NCBI RefSeq assembly: GCF_900104945.1
Contig: NZ_LT629736.1
Location: forward strand, 2,755,001 to 2,819,000
Direction of reading: 5' to 3'
From: Halopseudomonas xinjiangensis
Lineage (GTDB): Bacteria > Pseudomonadota > Gammaproteobacteria > Pseudomonadales > Pseudomonadaceae
DNA: 64,000 nucleotides
The notes below the pieces were generated by a model that was given only the letters and a program-made list of their open reading frames with translations, did no database searches and had not been told where the DNA came from. Shown here one piece after another: positions 25,822 to 35,648 of this stretch. Position numbers and translations under genes: made by a program. The first letter of the stretch is position 1. Each line of letters starts with the position of its first letter.

Positions 25822-26809
25822 TGCAACCTCCAAAATGCTGATAGCCCGGCGCTCCGGAATAGGTCTCCAGGCCGTCGCCCCGATCGAGCCAGACACCTTC
25901 GCCACCGACGACCCGACCGATTACCGTAACCGGCCAGCCGGCAGCCCGCCAGACGTTGAGCTGCGGCTCACTGGCGCGTGGCAGTGTGAACAGCAAGACG
26001 TAGTCGTCGCCGCCGCTGAGCATCCAGGCGTCCCGCTGAGCGGCAGGCCAACAGCCCAGCGCAGAGGACAACGGTAGATCGGCAAGCCGGATTTGCAGGC
26101 CGACGCCGCTCTCTTCGGCCAGGTGTCCGGCATCAGCCAACAGGCCGTCGGACACGTCCAGCCCAGCGCTGGCTACCTTTGCCAGCTCCAGACCGAACTC
26201 CCAGTGCACCTGCGGAGACCAGAAGCGGCGCCGCAGGTAGTCACGGTCGGCTTCGGTCAGACCGGCAGGCAGATCCTGGCCGGTCACGACGGCAAGGCCC
26301 GCCGCGCCGTCACCCAGAGGGCCGCTTATGCACAGCAAGTCGCCCGGATGCGCACCGTCCCGGCGCATCTCCGCCCCGCTGGCCACCTCACCGAAAACGG
26401 TTACGCCTATGTTCAACGGACCACGGGTGGTATCGCCGCCGATCAATGACATGCGCAAGTCACCCGCAGCGCAGGCGAGGCCCCTGGAGAAACCTTCCAA
26501 CCAGGCCTCGTCAGTCCGCGGCAAGGTCAGCGCCAGCGTAAACGCCACCGGACGGGCAGCCATGGCCGCCAGATCACTGGCCGCCACGGCAAGCGCTCGG
26601 TAGCCAAGATCAGCGGAGATGTAATCGGAGGGAAAATGAACGGATTCCACCATCGAATCGGTGGAGATGACACTACGGTAACCCGGGCGGACGTTGAGCA
26701 AGGCGGCGTCATCACCTATGCCCAGCGCCACCATCTGGCGATCACCGGCCTGTTCGAGGGCCTTGCTGCGAAAGAACCGGCGGACCAGCTCGAATTCACC
26801 CATTGGCAT
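25814..26809 (-). CDS. thiL: Thiamine-monophosphate kinase
   Basis: ThiL phosphorylates thiamine monophosphate to the active cofactor TPP, which dxs in this window needs. The 331-residue protein of the AIR-synthase superfamily has GIGDDAALL, STDSMVESVHF and LDVSDGLLADAGHLAEESG, which are metal- and ATP-binding segments. The ATG at 26809 follows AGGGAG; a second in-frame ATG at 26803 is possible. Confidence 0.95.
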   Translation of the reverse strand: MPMGEFELVRRFFRSKALEQAGDRQMVALGIGDDAALLNVRPGYRSVISTDSMVESVHFPSDYISADLGYRALAVAASDLAAMAARPVAFTLALTLPRTDEAWLEGFSRGLACAAGDLRMSLIGGDTTRGPLNIGVTVFGEVASGAEMRRDGAHPGDLLCISGPLGDGAAGLAVVTGQDLPAGLTEADRDYLRRRFWSPQVHWEFGLELAKVASAGLDVSDGLLADAGHLAEESGVGLQIRLADLPLSSALGCWPAAQRDAWMLSGGDDYVLLFTLPRASEPQLNVWRAAGWPVTVIGRVVGGEGVWLDRGDGLETYSGAPGYQHFGGCSV

Positions 26810-26828
26810 GCCGGCTCTCCCTTGACTG

Positions 26829-27308
26829 TCAGCGTCCTCGCCGGGCGGCGTTGACCTCGACGCTGCGCAACGACGGCGCCAGCTTGTCGAGAATACCGTT
26901 GACGTATTTGTGGCCATCGGTGGCACCGAAAATCTTCGCCATTTCGATGCCTTCGTTGATGACTACCTTGTAGGGCACGTCGATACGCTTAAGCAACTCA
27001 TAGACGCCGATGCGCAAAATCGCCAACTCAACCGGATCAACTTCTTTCACTGGCCGGTCGAGGACTTTACCCAGCTGCTCGTCGATCTCGTCGAGCGAGC
27101 GCGGCACACCGGTCAGCAGCTCGTGAAAGTAAGCACCGTCTACCTTGGCGAAGTCGTTGTCGGTACGAAACTGAGCCTCGATATCCGACAGAGGCAGGTC
27201 GGCGATCTGCCAGGAATACAGGGCCTGTACGGCAAAGCTGCGTGCTTTGCGGCGCGCGGACGCCTTGGGGCGCCCGGCTTCGGCCGGACGTTGCTCGGAA
27301 TCGGACAC
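26829..27308 (-). CDS. nusB: Transcription antitermination factor NusB
   Basis: NusB with S10 (NusE) binds BoxA RNA and supports antitermination on rRNA operons. The 159-residue all-helical protein has [13 protein letters not shown] at the N-terminus and [11 protein letters not shown] plus [10 protein letters not shown] in the C-terminal half. The GTG start directly follows the ribH TAA, the usual rib-nusB coupling. Confidence 0.95.
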   Translation of the reverse strand: MSDSEQRPAEAGRPKASARRKARSFAVQALYSWQIADLPLSDIEAQFRTDNDFAKVDGAYFHELLTGVPRSLDEIDEQLGKVLDRPVKEVDPVELAILRIGVYELLKRIDVPYKVVINEGIEMAKIFGATDGHKYVNGILDKLAPSLRSVEVNAARRGR

Positions 27309-27785
27309 TTAAGCCCCCAATTGCTTGATGACGCTGACCATTTCGAGAGCCGACATGGCGGCTTCTGCGCCCTTGTTGCCGGCCTTGGTGCCCGAGCGCT
27401 CGATGGCTTGCTCGATGCTGTCTACGGTCAGCACACCGAAGGCTACTGGAATACCGTATTCCAGCGACACGGCGCCGGTGCCCTTGACGCACTCGCCAGC
27501 GACGTATTCGAAATGCGGGGTGCCACCACGAATGACAGCGCCCAGCGTGATGATCGCATCGAACTGAGCGAGCTCAGCAACCTTCTTGACCATCAACGGA
27601 ATCTCGAAGGCACCGGGAACGCGGACGATGGTGATGTCGGCTTCCTTGATGCCATGGCGCTTGAGGGTGTCGACAGCGCCGGCCACCAGGCTTTCCACCA
27701 CAAAGCTGTTGAAACGGCCGACGATCAGTGCGTAGCGGCCCTGGGCAGCGATGAAATCGCCTTCGATGGTACGGATAGCAGTCAT
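27309..27785 (-). CDS. ribH: 6,7-dimethyl-8-ribityllumazine synthase
   Basis: RibH condenses ribitylamino-uracil with dihydroxybutanone phosphate to give lumazine and assembles as an icosahedral or decameric shell. The 158-residue protein has [29 protein letters not shown] and the catalytic histidine segment [12 protein letters not shown]. The ATG at 27785 is preceded by a purine-rich GAGAG. It lies between ribB and nusB in the usual order. Confidence 0.96.
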   Translation of the reverse strand: MTAIRTIEGDFIAAQGRYALIVGRFNSFVVESLVAGAVDTLKRHGIKEADITIVRVPGAFEIPLMVKKVAELAQFDAIITLGAVIRGGTPHFEYVAGECVKGTGAVSLEYGIPVAFGVLTVDSIEQAIERSGTKAGNKGAEAAMSALEMVSVIKQLGA

Positions 27786-27845
27786 GTTCACTCTCTCTTA
27801 AAGAACCGGCTGGGCTCGTGGCTCAGCCGTGAATCGGGTGCGTTA

Positions 27846-28937
27846 TTAGCAGGGGACGTATTCTACTACTTCCAGGTCGAACCCGGATATGGCGTTGAAC
27901 TTCATCGGCGCTGACATCAGGCGCATCTTGCGTACCCCCAGGTCGCGCAGAATCTGCGAGCCGGCACCGACCGTATTGTAGGTCGCCGGACGACGCACTG
28001 GCGGCTCCTCGCCAGCCAGTTGCTTGACGTGATGCAGCAGCTCGTCGCCTTCCATGTGGCCGCCGAGCAACAACACGACACCTTGCCCTTCCTCGTTGAG
28101 TCGCGCCATCGCGGCGTGCAGCGTCCAGCGACCCTCCTGTCGAACCATGAACAGGTCGCGAAGCGGATCCATGTTATGCACCCGGACCAGCGTCGGCTCT
28201 TCCGGTTGAATTTCGCCGAGGGTCAACGCCATGTGGATAGTGCTGTCGAGGGTGTCACGAAAGGTCACCAGGTTGAAACTGCCGAGCTCGGTATCCAGCG
28301 GCTGATCGGCAACACGCTGAACGGTGCGCTCGTTGAGCAGGCGGTAGTGAATCATGTCGGCGATCGTGCCGATCTTCAGCCCGTGCTGTTCGGCGAAGGC
28401 TTCCAGCTCGGGACGTCGTGACATGCTGCCGTCCTCGTTCATGATCTCGCAGATCACGCCCGACTCGCCAAACCCGGCCATGCGAGCCAGGTCACAGGCG
28501 GCTTCGGTGTGCCCGGCACGCGCCAGCACATTGCCAGGCTGCGCCATCAACGGAAAGATATGCCCTGGGCTGACGATATCCTCGGCGACGGCATCGTGCG
28601 CAGCGGCGGCTTGAACTGTTCGCGCGCGATCAGCGGCTGAGATGCCCGTCGTCACACCCTCGGCGGCCTCGATCGACACGGTGAACTTGGTACCGAAGCC
28701 CGAGCCGTTGCGCTGAACCATCAGCGGCAGGCGCAGGCGCTCACAGCGCTCCAGGCTCATCGGCATGCAGATCAAACCGCGACCGTGGCGCGCCATGAAG
28801 TTAATATGCTCGGCACGGCAGGCCTCGGCAGCCATGATCAGATCGCCTTCGTTCTCGCGGTCCTCGTCATCCATGAGGATGACCATCTTGCCAGCGCGGA
28901 TATCTTCGATCAGTTCTTCTACGGTATTGAGTTTCAT
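27846..28937 (-). CDS. ribB: 3,4-dihydroxy-2-butanone 4-phosphate synthase with degenerate cyclohydrolase domain
   Basis: RibB turns ribulose-5-phosphate into dihydroxybutanone phosphate for riboflavin. Residues 1 to about 205 are the intact catalytic domain with [15 protein letters not shown] and [16 protein letters not shown]. Residues about 206-363 resemble GTP cyclohydrolase II but lack the zinc cysteine cluster, so that half is probably inactive. This hybrid is common in Pseudomonas, with ribA supplying the real activity. The ATG at 28937 follows GGAGGG. Confidence 0.93.
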   Translation of the reverse strand: MKLNTVEELIEDIRAGKMVILMDDEDRENEGDLIMAAEACRAEHINFMARHGRGLICMPMSLERCERLRLPLMVQRNGSGFGTKFTVSIEAAEGVTTGISAADRARTVQAAAAHDAVAEDIVSPGHIFPLMAQPGNVLARAGHTEAACDLARMAGFGESGVICEIMNEDGSMSRRPELEAFAEQHGLKIGTIADMIHYRLLNERTVQRVADQPLDTELGSFNLVTFRDTLDSTIHMALTLGEIQPEEPTLVRVHNMDPLRDLFMVRQEGRWTLHAAMARLNEEGQGVVLLLGGHMEGDELLHHVKQLAGEEPPVRRPATYNTVGAGSQILRDLGVRKMRLMSAPMKFNAISGFDLEVVEYVPC

Positions 28938-28960
28938 CTGGCCCTCCCCGGGCACATGAA

Positions 28961-29626
28961 TCAGGGCTTGAGGAAGCCGTTCTCGGCGAGAAAGGCCAGA
29001 CTGATATCGGATTGGCTGCCGGGCTCAGCAGCCTTGTCACCGAGCAACAGGCGCTCCAGGTAACGGGCAATCACATCGACTTCCAGGTTCACCACGCAGC
29101 CTGGCTGGTAACCACCCATGATGGTTTCTTGCATGGTGTGCGGCACGATGTTCAGGTGGAATATTGCGCCATCGACGGCGTTGACCGTAAGGCTGGTACC
29201 GTCGACGGTAATCGAGCCTTTCTCGGCAATGTAGCGTGCCAGCGCTGCCGGCGCTTCGATGCGAAAATGCCAGGAGCGCGCATCCTCTTCCATCGAGACC
29301 ACCTTGCCGACGCCATCGACGTGTCCGCTGACCAGGTGACCGCCCAGCCGCGAAGCCGGCGTCAAGGCTTTTTCCAGGTTGACGCGGCTGCCTGGCTTGA
29401 GGCCCGCCAGCGCGCTGCGACGCAGCGTCTCCTGGCTGACGTCAGCCCAGAAGCCATCACCCGGCAGGTCGACCGCCGTCAGGCAAACGCCATTGACCGC
29501 GATGCTGTCTCCCAGCTTCACATCAGCCAGATCGAGCTTACCGGTCTTAACATACAGACGCACGTCGCCACCCTTGGGTTGCATGGTCTGAATCTGCCCG
29601 ACCGCTTCGATGATGCCTGTGAACAT
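28961..29626 (-). CDS. ribE: Riboflavin synthase alpha chain
   Basis: It dismutates two lumazines to riboflavin. The 221-residue protein consists of two similar barrels starting MFTGIIEAVG and GHLVSGHVDGVG. NGVCLTAV and DGTSLTVN mark equivalent positions in the two halves. The ATG at 29626 has GAGG six bases before. Some Pseudomonas annotations call it ribC. It is separated from ribD by nhaD. Confidence 0.95.
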   Translation of the reverse strand: MFTGIIEAVGQIQTMQPKGGDVRLYVKTGKLDLADVKLGDSIAVNGVCLTAVDLPGDGFWADVSQETLRRSALAGLKPGSRVNLEKALTPASRLGGHLVSGHVDGVGKVVSMEEDARSWHFRIEAPAALARYIAEKGSITVDGTSLTVNAVDGAIFHLNIVPHTMQETIMGGYQPGCVVNLEVDVIARYLERLLLGDKAAEPGSQSDISLAFLAENGFLKP

Positions 29627-29651
29627 AGAGTGCCTCTTCTCAGATGGACGC

Positions 29652-30908
29652 CTAGCCGACCAATAGGCCGACGCCGTATACCGCCAGGAAGCCGAAAGCA
29701 AACGCCATCAGCAGCAGCCCGAAGCTGCGCAGGTATGTCATGAAGGTCAGGCCGGGCACTTTGCTCATCGCCACGATGCCCGCCGCGGAGCCGATTATAA
29801 GCAATGAACCACCCACACCGACAGCATAAGTCAGGCCCATCCACTCGGCAGTGGTCATCTCCAGATCCGACTTGAGCAATGCGGCAGTCAGCGGAACGTT
29901 GTCGATCAGCGCCGAAAGCAGGCCCATCAGGAAGTTCGCGCCCAGGGTCGGCATCACGTCGTACAGCGCGGTGAGCCCCTGCAACACGCCAATGAACTGC
30001 AGCATACCCACCAGCAGCAACACGCCGAGGAAGAACAGCAGCGTCTCGAACTCGATGGCGCGAATGTATTCCAGGATCGGATCGTTTTCGATGTCTTCGT
30101 TGAAGAAACGCGCCACCAGAAACATGACCGCCAGGCCGGTGAGAAAGCTCAGTACCGGCGGAATGGCGAACAGCAGGCTGCCAAGAATGGTGCCGAAAAT
30201 CGTCAACAGGAAGATGCCGGCGATAACCTTGTCGACCCCGCGGATCGGCTTGAGCTCGCTTTTCTGGATCATTACCTCGCCGCTCAGACCGACCGAGAGC
30301 AGACCGGCAAGCAGCAACACGGCCAGCAAAGCCGGGAAGGCAAGTAGCAGGAGGTTGGTGATCTCTACCTTGTTGGCCAGGAAGATCATCAGCGTCGTGA
30401 CGTCACCCGTGATCATCGCCACGCCGCCGGAGTTGACCGCGAAGATCACCAGCGTGGCGAAGCGCAGCGTTTTGCGCAGCTCCAGATTCAGGCTGACGAC
30501 CAGCGCAATGGAGACCAGCGTAGCGGTGATGTTGTCGGCGATCGACGAAAAGACGAAGCAGAACAGACCGGTCAGAAACAGCAGCTTGCGCTCGGTTATG
30601 TGCGCCGGAAGGATCGAGTAGATGATGTTCTCGATCAGGCCTTTCTTGTTCAGATAGGCGACGAAGGTCATGGTCGCCAGCAGGAACAGCCAGAGGCTGG
30701 CGATATCGGTGATATTGTGGCTGAGCGCTGCCTGAACCTGCTCGCGAAAGGCCAGATCAGGCGCGGCGATAAACAGCACCATCCAGGCGAGCGCGCCGAA
30801 GAACAGCACCACCTTGGCCTTGTTTACATGTATGACTTCTTCGAACACGACACCCAGAAACGCTGCGATCGCCATCAGGATCAACAGGACCTGCACACCG
30901 CTATGCAT
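29652..30908 (-). CDS. nhaD: Na+/H+ antiporter NhaD
   Basis: NhaD exchanges cytoplasmic sodium (or lithium) for protons at alkaline pH. The 418-residue protein has about twelve hydrophobic segments and NhaD-type polar membrane motifs: FSSIADNITATLVSIAL, GDVTTLMIFL and SALIDNVPLTAALL. It sits on the same strand between ribD and ribE with 12-25 base gaps, so it is likely transcribed with them. This gene is not in the P. aeruginosa cluster I recall, and suggests a salt-adapted host. Confidence 0.93.
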   Translation of the reverse strand: MHSGVQVLLILMAIAAFLGVVFEEVIHVNKAKVVLFFGALAWMVLFIAAPDLAFREQVQAALSHNITDIASLWLFLLATMTFVAYLNKKGLIENIIYSILPAHITERKLLFLTGLFCFVFSSIADNITATLVSIALVVSLNLELRKTLRFATLVIFAVNSGGVAMITGDVTTLMIFLANKVEITNLLLLAFPALLAVLLLAGLLSVGLSGEVMIQKSELKPIRGVDKVIAGIFLLTIFGTILGSLLFAIPPVLSFLTGLAVMFLVARFFNEDIENDPILEYIRAIEFETLLFFLGVLLLVGMLQFIGVLQGLTALYDVMPTLGANFLMGLLSALIDNVPLTAALLKSDLEMTTAEWMGLTYAVGVGGSLLIIGSAAGIVAMSKVPGLTFMTYLRSFGLLLMAFAFGFLAVYGVGLLVG

Positions 30909-30920
30909 GATGAAACACTC

Positions 30921-32063
30921 TCAGGAAGGAAAAATCGGTCGCGCCGTGATACGCCAGTCCCGGCCGATAGCCCGCATGTCGGTTATCTCGAGATCCATGG
31001 CACCAGCCATGTTGTCGATCGGCAACTCCAACAGCGGTCGCGCCCGGCTGCCCAGCAGCCGTGGCGCCATATAAACGATGACTTCGTCGACCAGGCCCGC
31101 CTGGAAAAACGCTCCGGCCAAACCGGCGCCGGATTCGACGAGTACTTCATTGCATTGCCGTGCGCCGAGCTCAGCCAGGAGCTCCGGCAGATCCACACGT
31201 TCACCGGCATCATCCGGCAGGGTTAGCAGCTCGGCGCCAGCGAACCCATAATCCTGCTCGCGCCCACGCACACCGCGGCACACCACGAGAATCGGGCCCG
31301 GCTCACGAAACAGGCGACTATCCAGCGGAACACGCATACGACCATCGATCAGCACGCGCAGCGGTAGTCGGGCTGCTGCCGCTTCGGCCTCAGCGAGCGG
31401 CAGGCCCAGCTCGGCAGCGCGCACCGTCAGTGCCGAATCATCCTGCAGTACGCTATCGGCACCGCTGATTATCGCGCCACTACGGGCGCGCAGCCGCTGC
31501 ACATCGGCGCGCGCCTCCGGCCCGGTAATCCACTTGCTTTCGCCGCTGGCCATGGCGGTGCGACCGTCAACGCTCATTGCCAGCTTCACCCGCACGTAGG
31601 GCCGGCCGGTTTGCATGCGTTTGATGAAGCCCGGATTGAGTGCGGCAGCTTCGGCCTCGAGCAAACCACAATCGGTTTCGATACCAGCGTCGCGCAACCG
31701 GGCCAGACCGCGTCCGGCGACCTGCGGATTGGGGTCCTGCATCGCAGCGACCACGCGGGCCACGCCCGCCCCGATCAGTGCATCGGCACAGGGCGGCGTC
31801 TTGCCAAAGTGGCTGCAGGGCTCGAGCGTGACGTAGGCAGTCGCCCCCTTGGCTCGGTCGCCGGCCTCGCGCAACGCATTGACTTCCGCGTGGCCTTCGC
31901 CAGCACGCTTATGCCAGCCCTCTCCAACCACCTGACCGCCATTGACCAGCACGCAGCCGACCCGCGGATTGGGCTCGGTGGTGTACAAGCCGCGCGCCGC
32001 CAGTTCCAGCGCACGGGCCATGTGCAAGCGATCCAGACGATCCTGTTCAGCCCTTGTCATCAT
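30921..32063 (-). CDS. ribD: Bifunctional riboflavin deaminase/reductase
   Basis: RibD deaminates and then reduces the pyrimidine intermediate of riboflavin synthesis. The N-terminal deaminase (about 1-145) has the zinc motifs HAEVNAL and [11 protein letters not shown]. The C-terminal reductase (about 150-380) has [20 protein letters not shown]. The first ATG (32063) lies inside the nrdR 3' end, giving a 17-base overlap; a second ATG follows directly at 32060. Confidence 0.95.
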   Translation of the reverse strand: MMTRAEQDRLDRLHMARALELAARGLYTTEPNPRVGCVLVNGGQVVGEGWHKRAGEGHAEVNALREAGDRAKGATAYVTLEPCSHFGKTPPCADALIGAGVARVVAAMQDPNPQVAGRGLARLRDAGIETDCGLLEAEAAALNPGFIKRMQTGRPYVRVKLAMSVDGRTAMASGESKWITGPEARADVQRLRARSGAIISGADSVLQDDSALTVRAAELGLPLAEAEAAAARLPLRVLIDGRMRVPLDSRLFREPGPILVVCRGVRGREQDYGFAGAELLTLPDDAGERVDLPELLAELGARQCNEVLVESGAGLAGAFFQAGLVDEVIVYMAPRLLGSRARPLLELPIDNMAGAMDLEITDMRAIGRDWRITARPIFPS

Positions 32064-32517
32064 GCTCGCGCCGGGACAGTCGTTCGATTTCCTCGCGGAA
32101 CTGATTTAGATCCTGAAAGCGCCGATAGACCGAGGCGAAGCGGATATAGGCCACTTCATCAAGCTGTTTGAGCTCGTTCATGACCATCTCACCAACCACC
32201 ATCGCTTTCACTTCACGTTCCCCGGTGGCACGCAGACGATGCTTGATATGGCTGATCGCCGCCTCGATCTGCTCGACGCTGACCGGGCGCTTTTCCAACG
32301 CCCTGAGCAAGCCGGCACGCAGCTTGTCTTCATCGAACGGCTGACGGCGGCCGTCCTGCTTGATCACTCTTGGCAGGACCAGCTCGGCGGTTTCGAAGGT
32401 GGTGAAGCGCTCCTGACAGGCCAGGCATTCCCGGCGGCGCCGAACCTGGTCGCCATCGGCCACCAATCGTGAATCGATCACTTTGGTGTCATGCGCACTA
32501 CAGAACGGACAATGCAT
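32047..32517 (-). CDS. nrdR: Ribonucleotide reductase repressor NrdR
   Basis: NrdR represses ribonucleotide reductase genes in response to dATP and ATP through an ATP-cone. The 156-residue protein begins with the zinc ribbon C3, C6, C31 and C34. The ATP-cone (about 48-138) includes [18 protein letters not shown] much longer open frame continues upstream but has no start signals; the ATG at 32517 gives the family length. It leads the rib block. Confidence 0.95.
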   Translation of the reverse strand: MHCPFCSAHDTKVIDSRLVADGDQVRRRRECLACQERFTTFETAELVLPRVIKQDGRRQPFDEDKLRAGLLRALEKRPVSVEQIEAAISHIKHRLRATGEREVKAMVVGEMVMNELKQLDEVAYIRFASVYRRFQDLNQFREEIERLSRREHDDKG

Positions 32518-32628
32518 GGGTGGGCAATCCTGGTCACGGGAAATGAGCGCTGCACATGTTACTCCCTTGTCCGCTGCGAATAAATCGGGCCGAGCGTACA
32601 ATGCACGCTTTTGCACAGAGGCCAAGCG

Positions 32629-33282
32629 ATGCTGCGAGCGAACCTGGAAGCTGAACTGCACAGGGTGCTCAGCGAGGCGCGCCTGTGCGAATCCGCACTG
32701 CCTGGAGTGCCTGAGCTGCGGCTGTGCTTGCTGGATCCTCAGAACCTGGCGCGCGCCTTCGCAGCCGAGGAAACCCGCAGGCTGCTCGACGCTCCACCTT
32801 ACTGGGGGTTTTGCTGGGGCAGCGGGTTGGCGCTGGCGCGCTGGGTACTCGACCACCCGGAAGAGGTTCGTGGCAAACGGGTTCTGGACTTTGGTAGCGG
32901 CTCGGGTGTGGTCGCGCTTGCCTGTCAACTTGCCGGGGCAGCCCAGAGTATTGCCTGCGATCTGGACGCCCCGGCACGCCAGGCCTGCGCCCTGAATGCC
33001 GAGCTGAACGGAGTCGAGCTGCAATACGCCGCCGATTATTTCGCCGTCGAAGGCGATCTTGATCTGATCATCGCCGCAGACGTGCTCTATGACAGCGACA
33101 ATCGGCCATTTCTGGATCACTTCCGTCAACGCGCCGACCAGGTATTGATTGCCGACAGCCGAGTACGTGACCTGCAACACCCCGGCTATCGCAAACTGGC
33201 CATGCTGACGGGTGAGACCATCCCCGACCTTGGCGAGCCCCTGGAGTTTCGTCAGGTAGCGCTGTATCTGGCCACACCTTGA
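32629..33282 (+). CDS. Class I SAM-dependent methyltransferase, protein-lysine type (ETFB-like)
   Basis: A 217-residue Rossmann methyltransferase. The SAM-binding loop [17 protein letters not shown] is near residue 82 and [19 protein letters not shown] is the second motif. ADVLYD matches the DxxY/F motif of family 16 lysine methyltransferases, and the N-terminal [11 protein letters not shown] resembles the electron-transfer flavoprotein beta methyltransferases. The target is inferred, not shown. The ATG at 32629 has AGAGG upstream. It diverges from nrdR. Confidence 0.82.
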   Translation: MLRANLEAELHRVLSEARLCESALPGVPELRLCLLDPQNLARAFAAEETRRLLDAPPYWGFCWGSGLALARWVLDHPEEVRGKRVLDFGSGSGVVALACQLAGAAQSIACDLDAPARQACALNAELNGVELQYAADYFAVEGDLDLIIAADVLYDSDNRPFLDHFRQRADQVLIADSRVRDLQHPGYRKLAMLTGETIPDLGEPLEFRQVALYLATP

Positions 33283-33339
33283 TTCGATGCACGGCCGCCA
33301 CCATATAGTTATCCATTGAACAACTGCCGGATCCAATCC

Positions 33340-34218
33340 ATGAGTCAATCGCCCTACATCTTCGACGTAACCGCCGACGACTTCGACCGTTTCGTCATCG
33401 AAAACTCGTTCCACAAGGCAGTGCTGGTCGACTTCTGGGCCGACTGGTGCGCGCCCTGCAAGGCGCTGATGCCTGTGCTGACGAAAATCGTCGAGGGCAT
33501 GCAGGGCGAACTGTTGCTGGCCAAGGTCAATTGCGACGAACAGGCCGCCCTGACCGAACGCTTCGGTATTCGCAGCCTGCCTACCGTCGTGCTGTTCAAG
33601 GACGGTCAACCGGTGGATGGCTTCGCCGGCGTGCAGCCTGAAAGCGCCATCCGTGCGATGGTCGAGCCCTATGCCACAGCCGCAGAACCCGCTCCTGCGC
33701 CCGAAGCGGATGTGATCGAGCAAGCGACGTCACTGCTGAACGCAGGGGAGCCCGAGCAGGCCATCGCCACGCTGGAGGCTGCGGACAACGACGCTCGCGA
33801 CGAGGGGTTCCTGCTGCTGTTGGCGCGTGCCTTGATCGCCGCGAAGCGTCCCGACGAAGCCCAGCAGGTCATCGAGTCGGTCCCGGCCAGTGATGAGAAC
33901 AAGCAGGCGCTTGCCGGGTTGCGCGCGCAGCTGACGTTTGCCCGCGAGGCCCAGGCTCTGCCGCCGCGCGAGCAATTGGAATCACGTTTGGCTAGCGATG
34001 CGAAGGACACCGAGGCGCTGTATCAATTGTCGCTGCGGGATTTGGCAGATGGCCGCTACGAACCGGCCCTGGATGCGCTGCTCGGGCTGTTTCAGACAGA
34101 TCGGGATTATGCCGACAACAGCCCGCAGCGCACCTTGCTGCAAGTATTCGATGCCCTTGGCGGCAACCATTCCCTGACCATCCAATATCGCCGACGGATG
34201 TACCAGGCGCTCTACTGA
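33340..34218 (+). CDS. cnoX: Thioredoxin-TPR co-chaperone, CnoX/YbbN-like
   Basis: CnoX-type chaperedoxins combine thioredoxin and TPR domains to protect proteins from aggregation during hypochlorous acid or heat stress and pass them to GroEL. The 292-residue protein has a thioredoxin domain (about 1-112) with an intact WCAPC active site (C37, C40), unlike E. coli CnoX, which lacks the first cysteine. It is followed by a helical TPR-like part (about 125-292). The ATG at 33340 was chosen over an upstream TTG. Confidence 0.87.
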   Translation: MSQSPYIFDVTADDFDRFVIENSFHKAVLVDFWADWCAPCKALMPVLTKIVEGMQGELLLAKVNCDEQAALTERFGIRSLPTVVLFKDGQPVDGFAGVQPESAIRAMVEPYATAAEPAPAPEADVIEQATSLLNAGEPEQAIATLEAADNDARDEGFLLLLARALIAAKRPDEAQQVIESVPASDENKQALAGLRAQLTFAREAQALPPREQLESRLASDAKDTEALYQLSLRDLADGRYEPALDALLGLFQTDRDYADNSPQRTLLQVFDALGGNHSLTIQYRRRMYQALY

Positions 34219-34261
34219 CCAGCAGCCGGCGAGCCCGGCTGCTGCATTCGCCAAGCAGGGA

Positions 34262-34274
34262 GTTATAAGATAAC
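34262..34274 (+). promoter_or_regulatory. Zur-like palindrome before the DUF2796 operon
   Basis: GTTAT (34262-34266), AAG, ATAAC (34270-34274) resembles the GTTATANNATAAC core of Zur boxes. It lies 28 bases before the start codon, where binding could block transcription or initiation. The equivalent P. aeruginosa operon is known to be zinc-regulated (recalled). Confidence 0.55.
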
Positions 34275-34301
34275 ATCCGATTTTTCTCTCGGAGGCTCAT
34301 C

Positions 34302-34895
34302 ATGGTTTCGATCCGCCCTGCTTTCGCGTTCTGCTGTCTCGCGCTTCCTGTCCTGGCCGTCGGGCAGGCACACCATAGCCGTGAGCACGATCACGTTCAC
34401 CAGCCCGGCGTCCACCAACACGGAGTAGGTGCACTGAATATGGCGCTGGATGGAAGTACACTGGAAATCGAGCTCTCCGGCCCGGCCGACAACTTCCTGG
34501 GCTTCGAATACCAGCCGAGCAGCGACGCGGAGCGTGAGCAGGCGCAACGGGTACTGGACAACCTGCGCCAGCCGGGCGGTTTGTTCATTCTCCCTGCCGA
34601 GGCGCGCTGCGTCCCCGAAGCGGTAGACGTTGAGAGCGCGCTGCTCAAGGACGTCGACTCCGACGCGGCGGAACATGGCCATGATGGGCATGAGCATGCC
34701 GAGTCGGCTGATTCACATCAGGACATCACAGCGCACTATCGATTTAGCTGCGAGAATGCCGATGCCATCGAGCAGATCGAACTGGCGGTGTTCAAGGTAT
34801 TCCCCAATACAGAACGACTGCTGCTTCAGAGCATCGGTACGCGGGGGCAGCTTGGCGGCGAGGTGACCGCTAGCCAGCCGGTGGTGAAGCTGTAA
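34302..34895 (+). CDS. DUF2796 periplasmic zinc-associated protein
   Basis: A 197-residue exported protein with a signal peptide (about 1-22). Two histidine-rich stretches are visible, HHSREHDHVHQPGVHQHG near the mature N-terminus and EHGHDGHEHAES in the middle, suited to binding zinc. The fold is otherwise undescribed. GGAGG lies six bases before the ATG. It heads an operon with an ABC ATPase, a permease and a DUF3299 protein that is thought to help zinc supply; direct transport is inference. Confidence 0.87.
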   Translation: MVSIRPAFAFCCLALPVLAVGQAHHSREHDHVHQPGVHQHGVGALNMALDGSTLEIELSGPADNFLGFEYQPSSDAEREQAQRVLDNLRQPGGLFILPAEARCVPEAVDVESALLKDVDSDAAEHGHDGHEHAESADSHQDITAHYRFSCENADAIEQIELAVFKVFPNTERLLLQSIGTRGQLGGEVTASQPVVKL

Positions 34896-34940
34896 GATGA
34901 GCGCAGCTCGTGTCTAACCCCGGGGAGCGGAAGACTGCGC

Positions 34941-35648
34941 ATGGCAGCCGAAATCATCCGAATCGAATCATTGCGCTATGCCTGGCCGGGTCAACCGCTG
35001 CTACTGGCGATCGACGAATTTCTTCTTGCTCGCGGGGAGCGTCTTTTCCTGAAAGGGCCTTCCGGCAGCGGAAAAACCACCTTGCTCGGATTGATCGGCG
35101 GTGTGAATCGGCCCGATGCCGGCACGGTTCGCCTGCTGGGTGAAGACCTGTACACCCTGTCTTCGTCCCGCCGGGATCGCTTTCGCTCCGATCACATCGG
35201 CTACATCTTCCAGATGTTCAACCTGCTGCCGTACTTGTCGGTCATCGACAACGTCACGCTGGCCTGCAGCTTTTCGCCGGTGCGCCGCGAGCGCGCCCTG
35301 GCCGACCACCAAAGCCTGACGGCCGCCGCCAGGAGCTTGCTGATCGGTCTCGGCCTGCAGGACAGCTATCTGCAGCGCCCCGTCAGCGAGCTATCCGTAG
35401 GGCAGCAACAGCGGGTGGCAGCCGCTCGTGCCCTGATCGGCAAACCCGAACTGATCATCGCCGACGAGCCGACCTCCGCGCTGGATGCCGATACGCGCCA
35501 GACCTTCATCAGCCTGCTGTTCGATGAATGCGCCCGGGCCGGCACCAGCCTGCTGTTCGTCAGCCACGACGCTTCACTGGAAACGCTCTTCGACCGCAGC
35601 CTCTCGCTCGGCCAGCTGAATTTGGCCCAGCGGCAGGAGAACGCATGA
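34941..35648 (+). CDS. ABC transporter ATP-binding protein, LolD/MacB-like
   Basis: A 235-residue ATPase with Walker A GPSGSGKTT at 39-47, the signature LSVGQQQRVAAARAL and Walker B LIIADEPTSALD. Its subfamily pairs with FtsX-like permeases that move lipoproteins, drugs or peptides across the periplasm rather than import solutes. The stop overlaps the permease start by four bases (ATGA), so they form one complex. The substrate is unknown. Confidence 0.92.
   Translation: MAAEIIRIESLRYAWPGQPLLLAIDEFLLARGERLFLKGPSGSGKTTLLGLIGGVNRPDAGTVRLLGEDLYTLSSSRRDRFRSDHIGYIFQMFNLLPYLSVIDNVTLACSFSPVRRERALADHQSLTAAARSLLIGLGLQDSYLQRPVSELSVGQQQRVAAARALIGKPELIIADEPTSALDADTRQTFISLLFDECARAGTSLLFVSHDASLETLFDRSLSLGQLNLAQRQENA

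Noticed and set aside
26910-27914. 334-codon plus-strand frame opposite nusB and ribH
   Set aside because: Crosses several real genes and an intergenic gap with no start signal.
32518-33723. Minus-strand open frame extending nrdR to 558 codons
   Set aside because: The region lies opposite the methyltransferase and thioredoxin genes, has no start signals and no family resemblance; nrdR begins at 32517 with its zinc ribbon.
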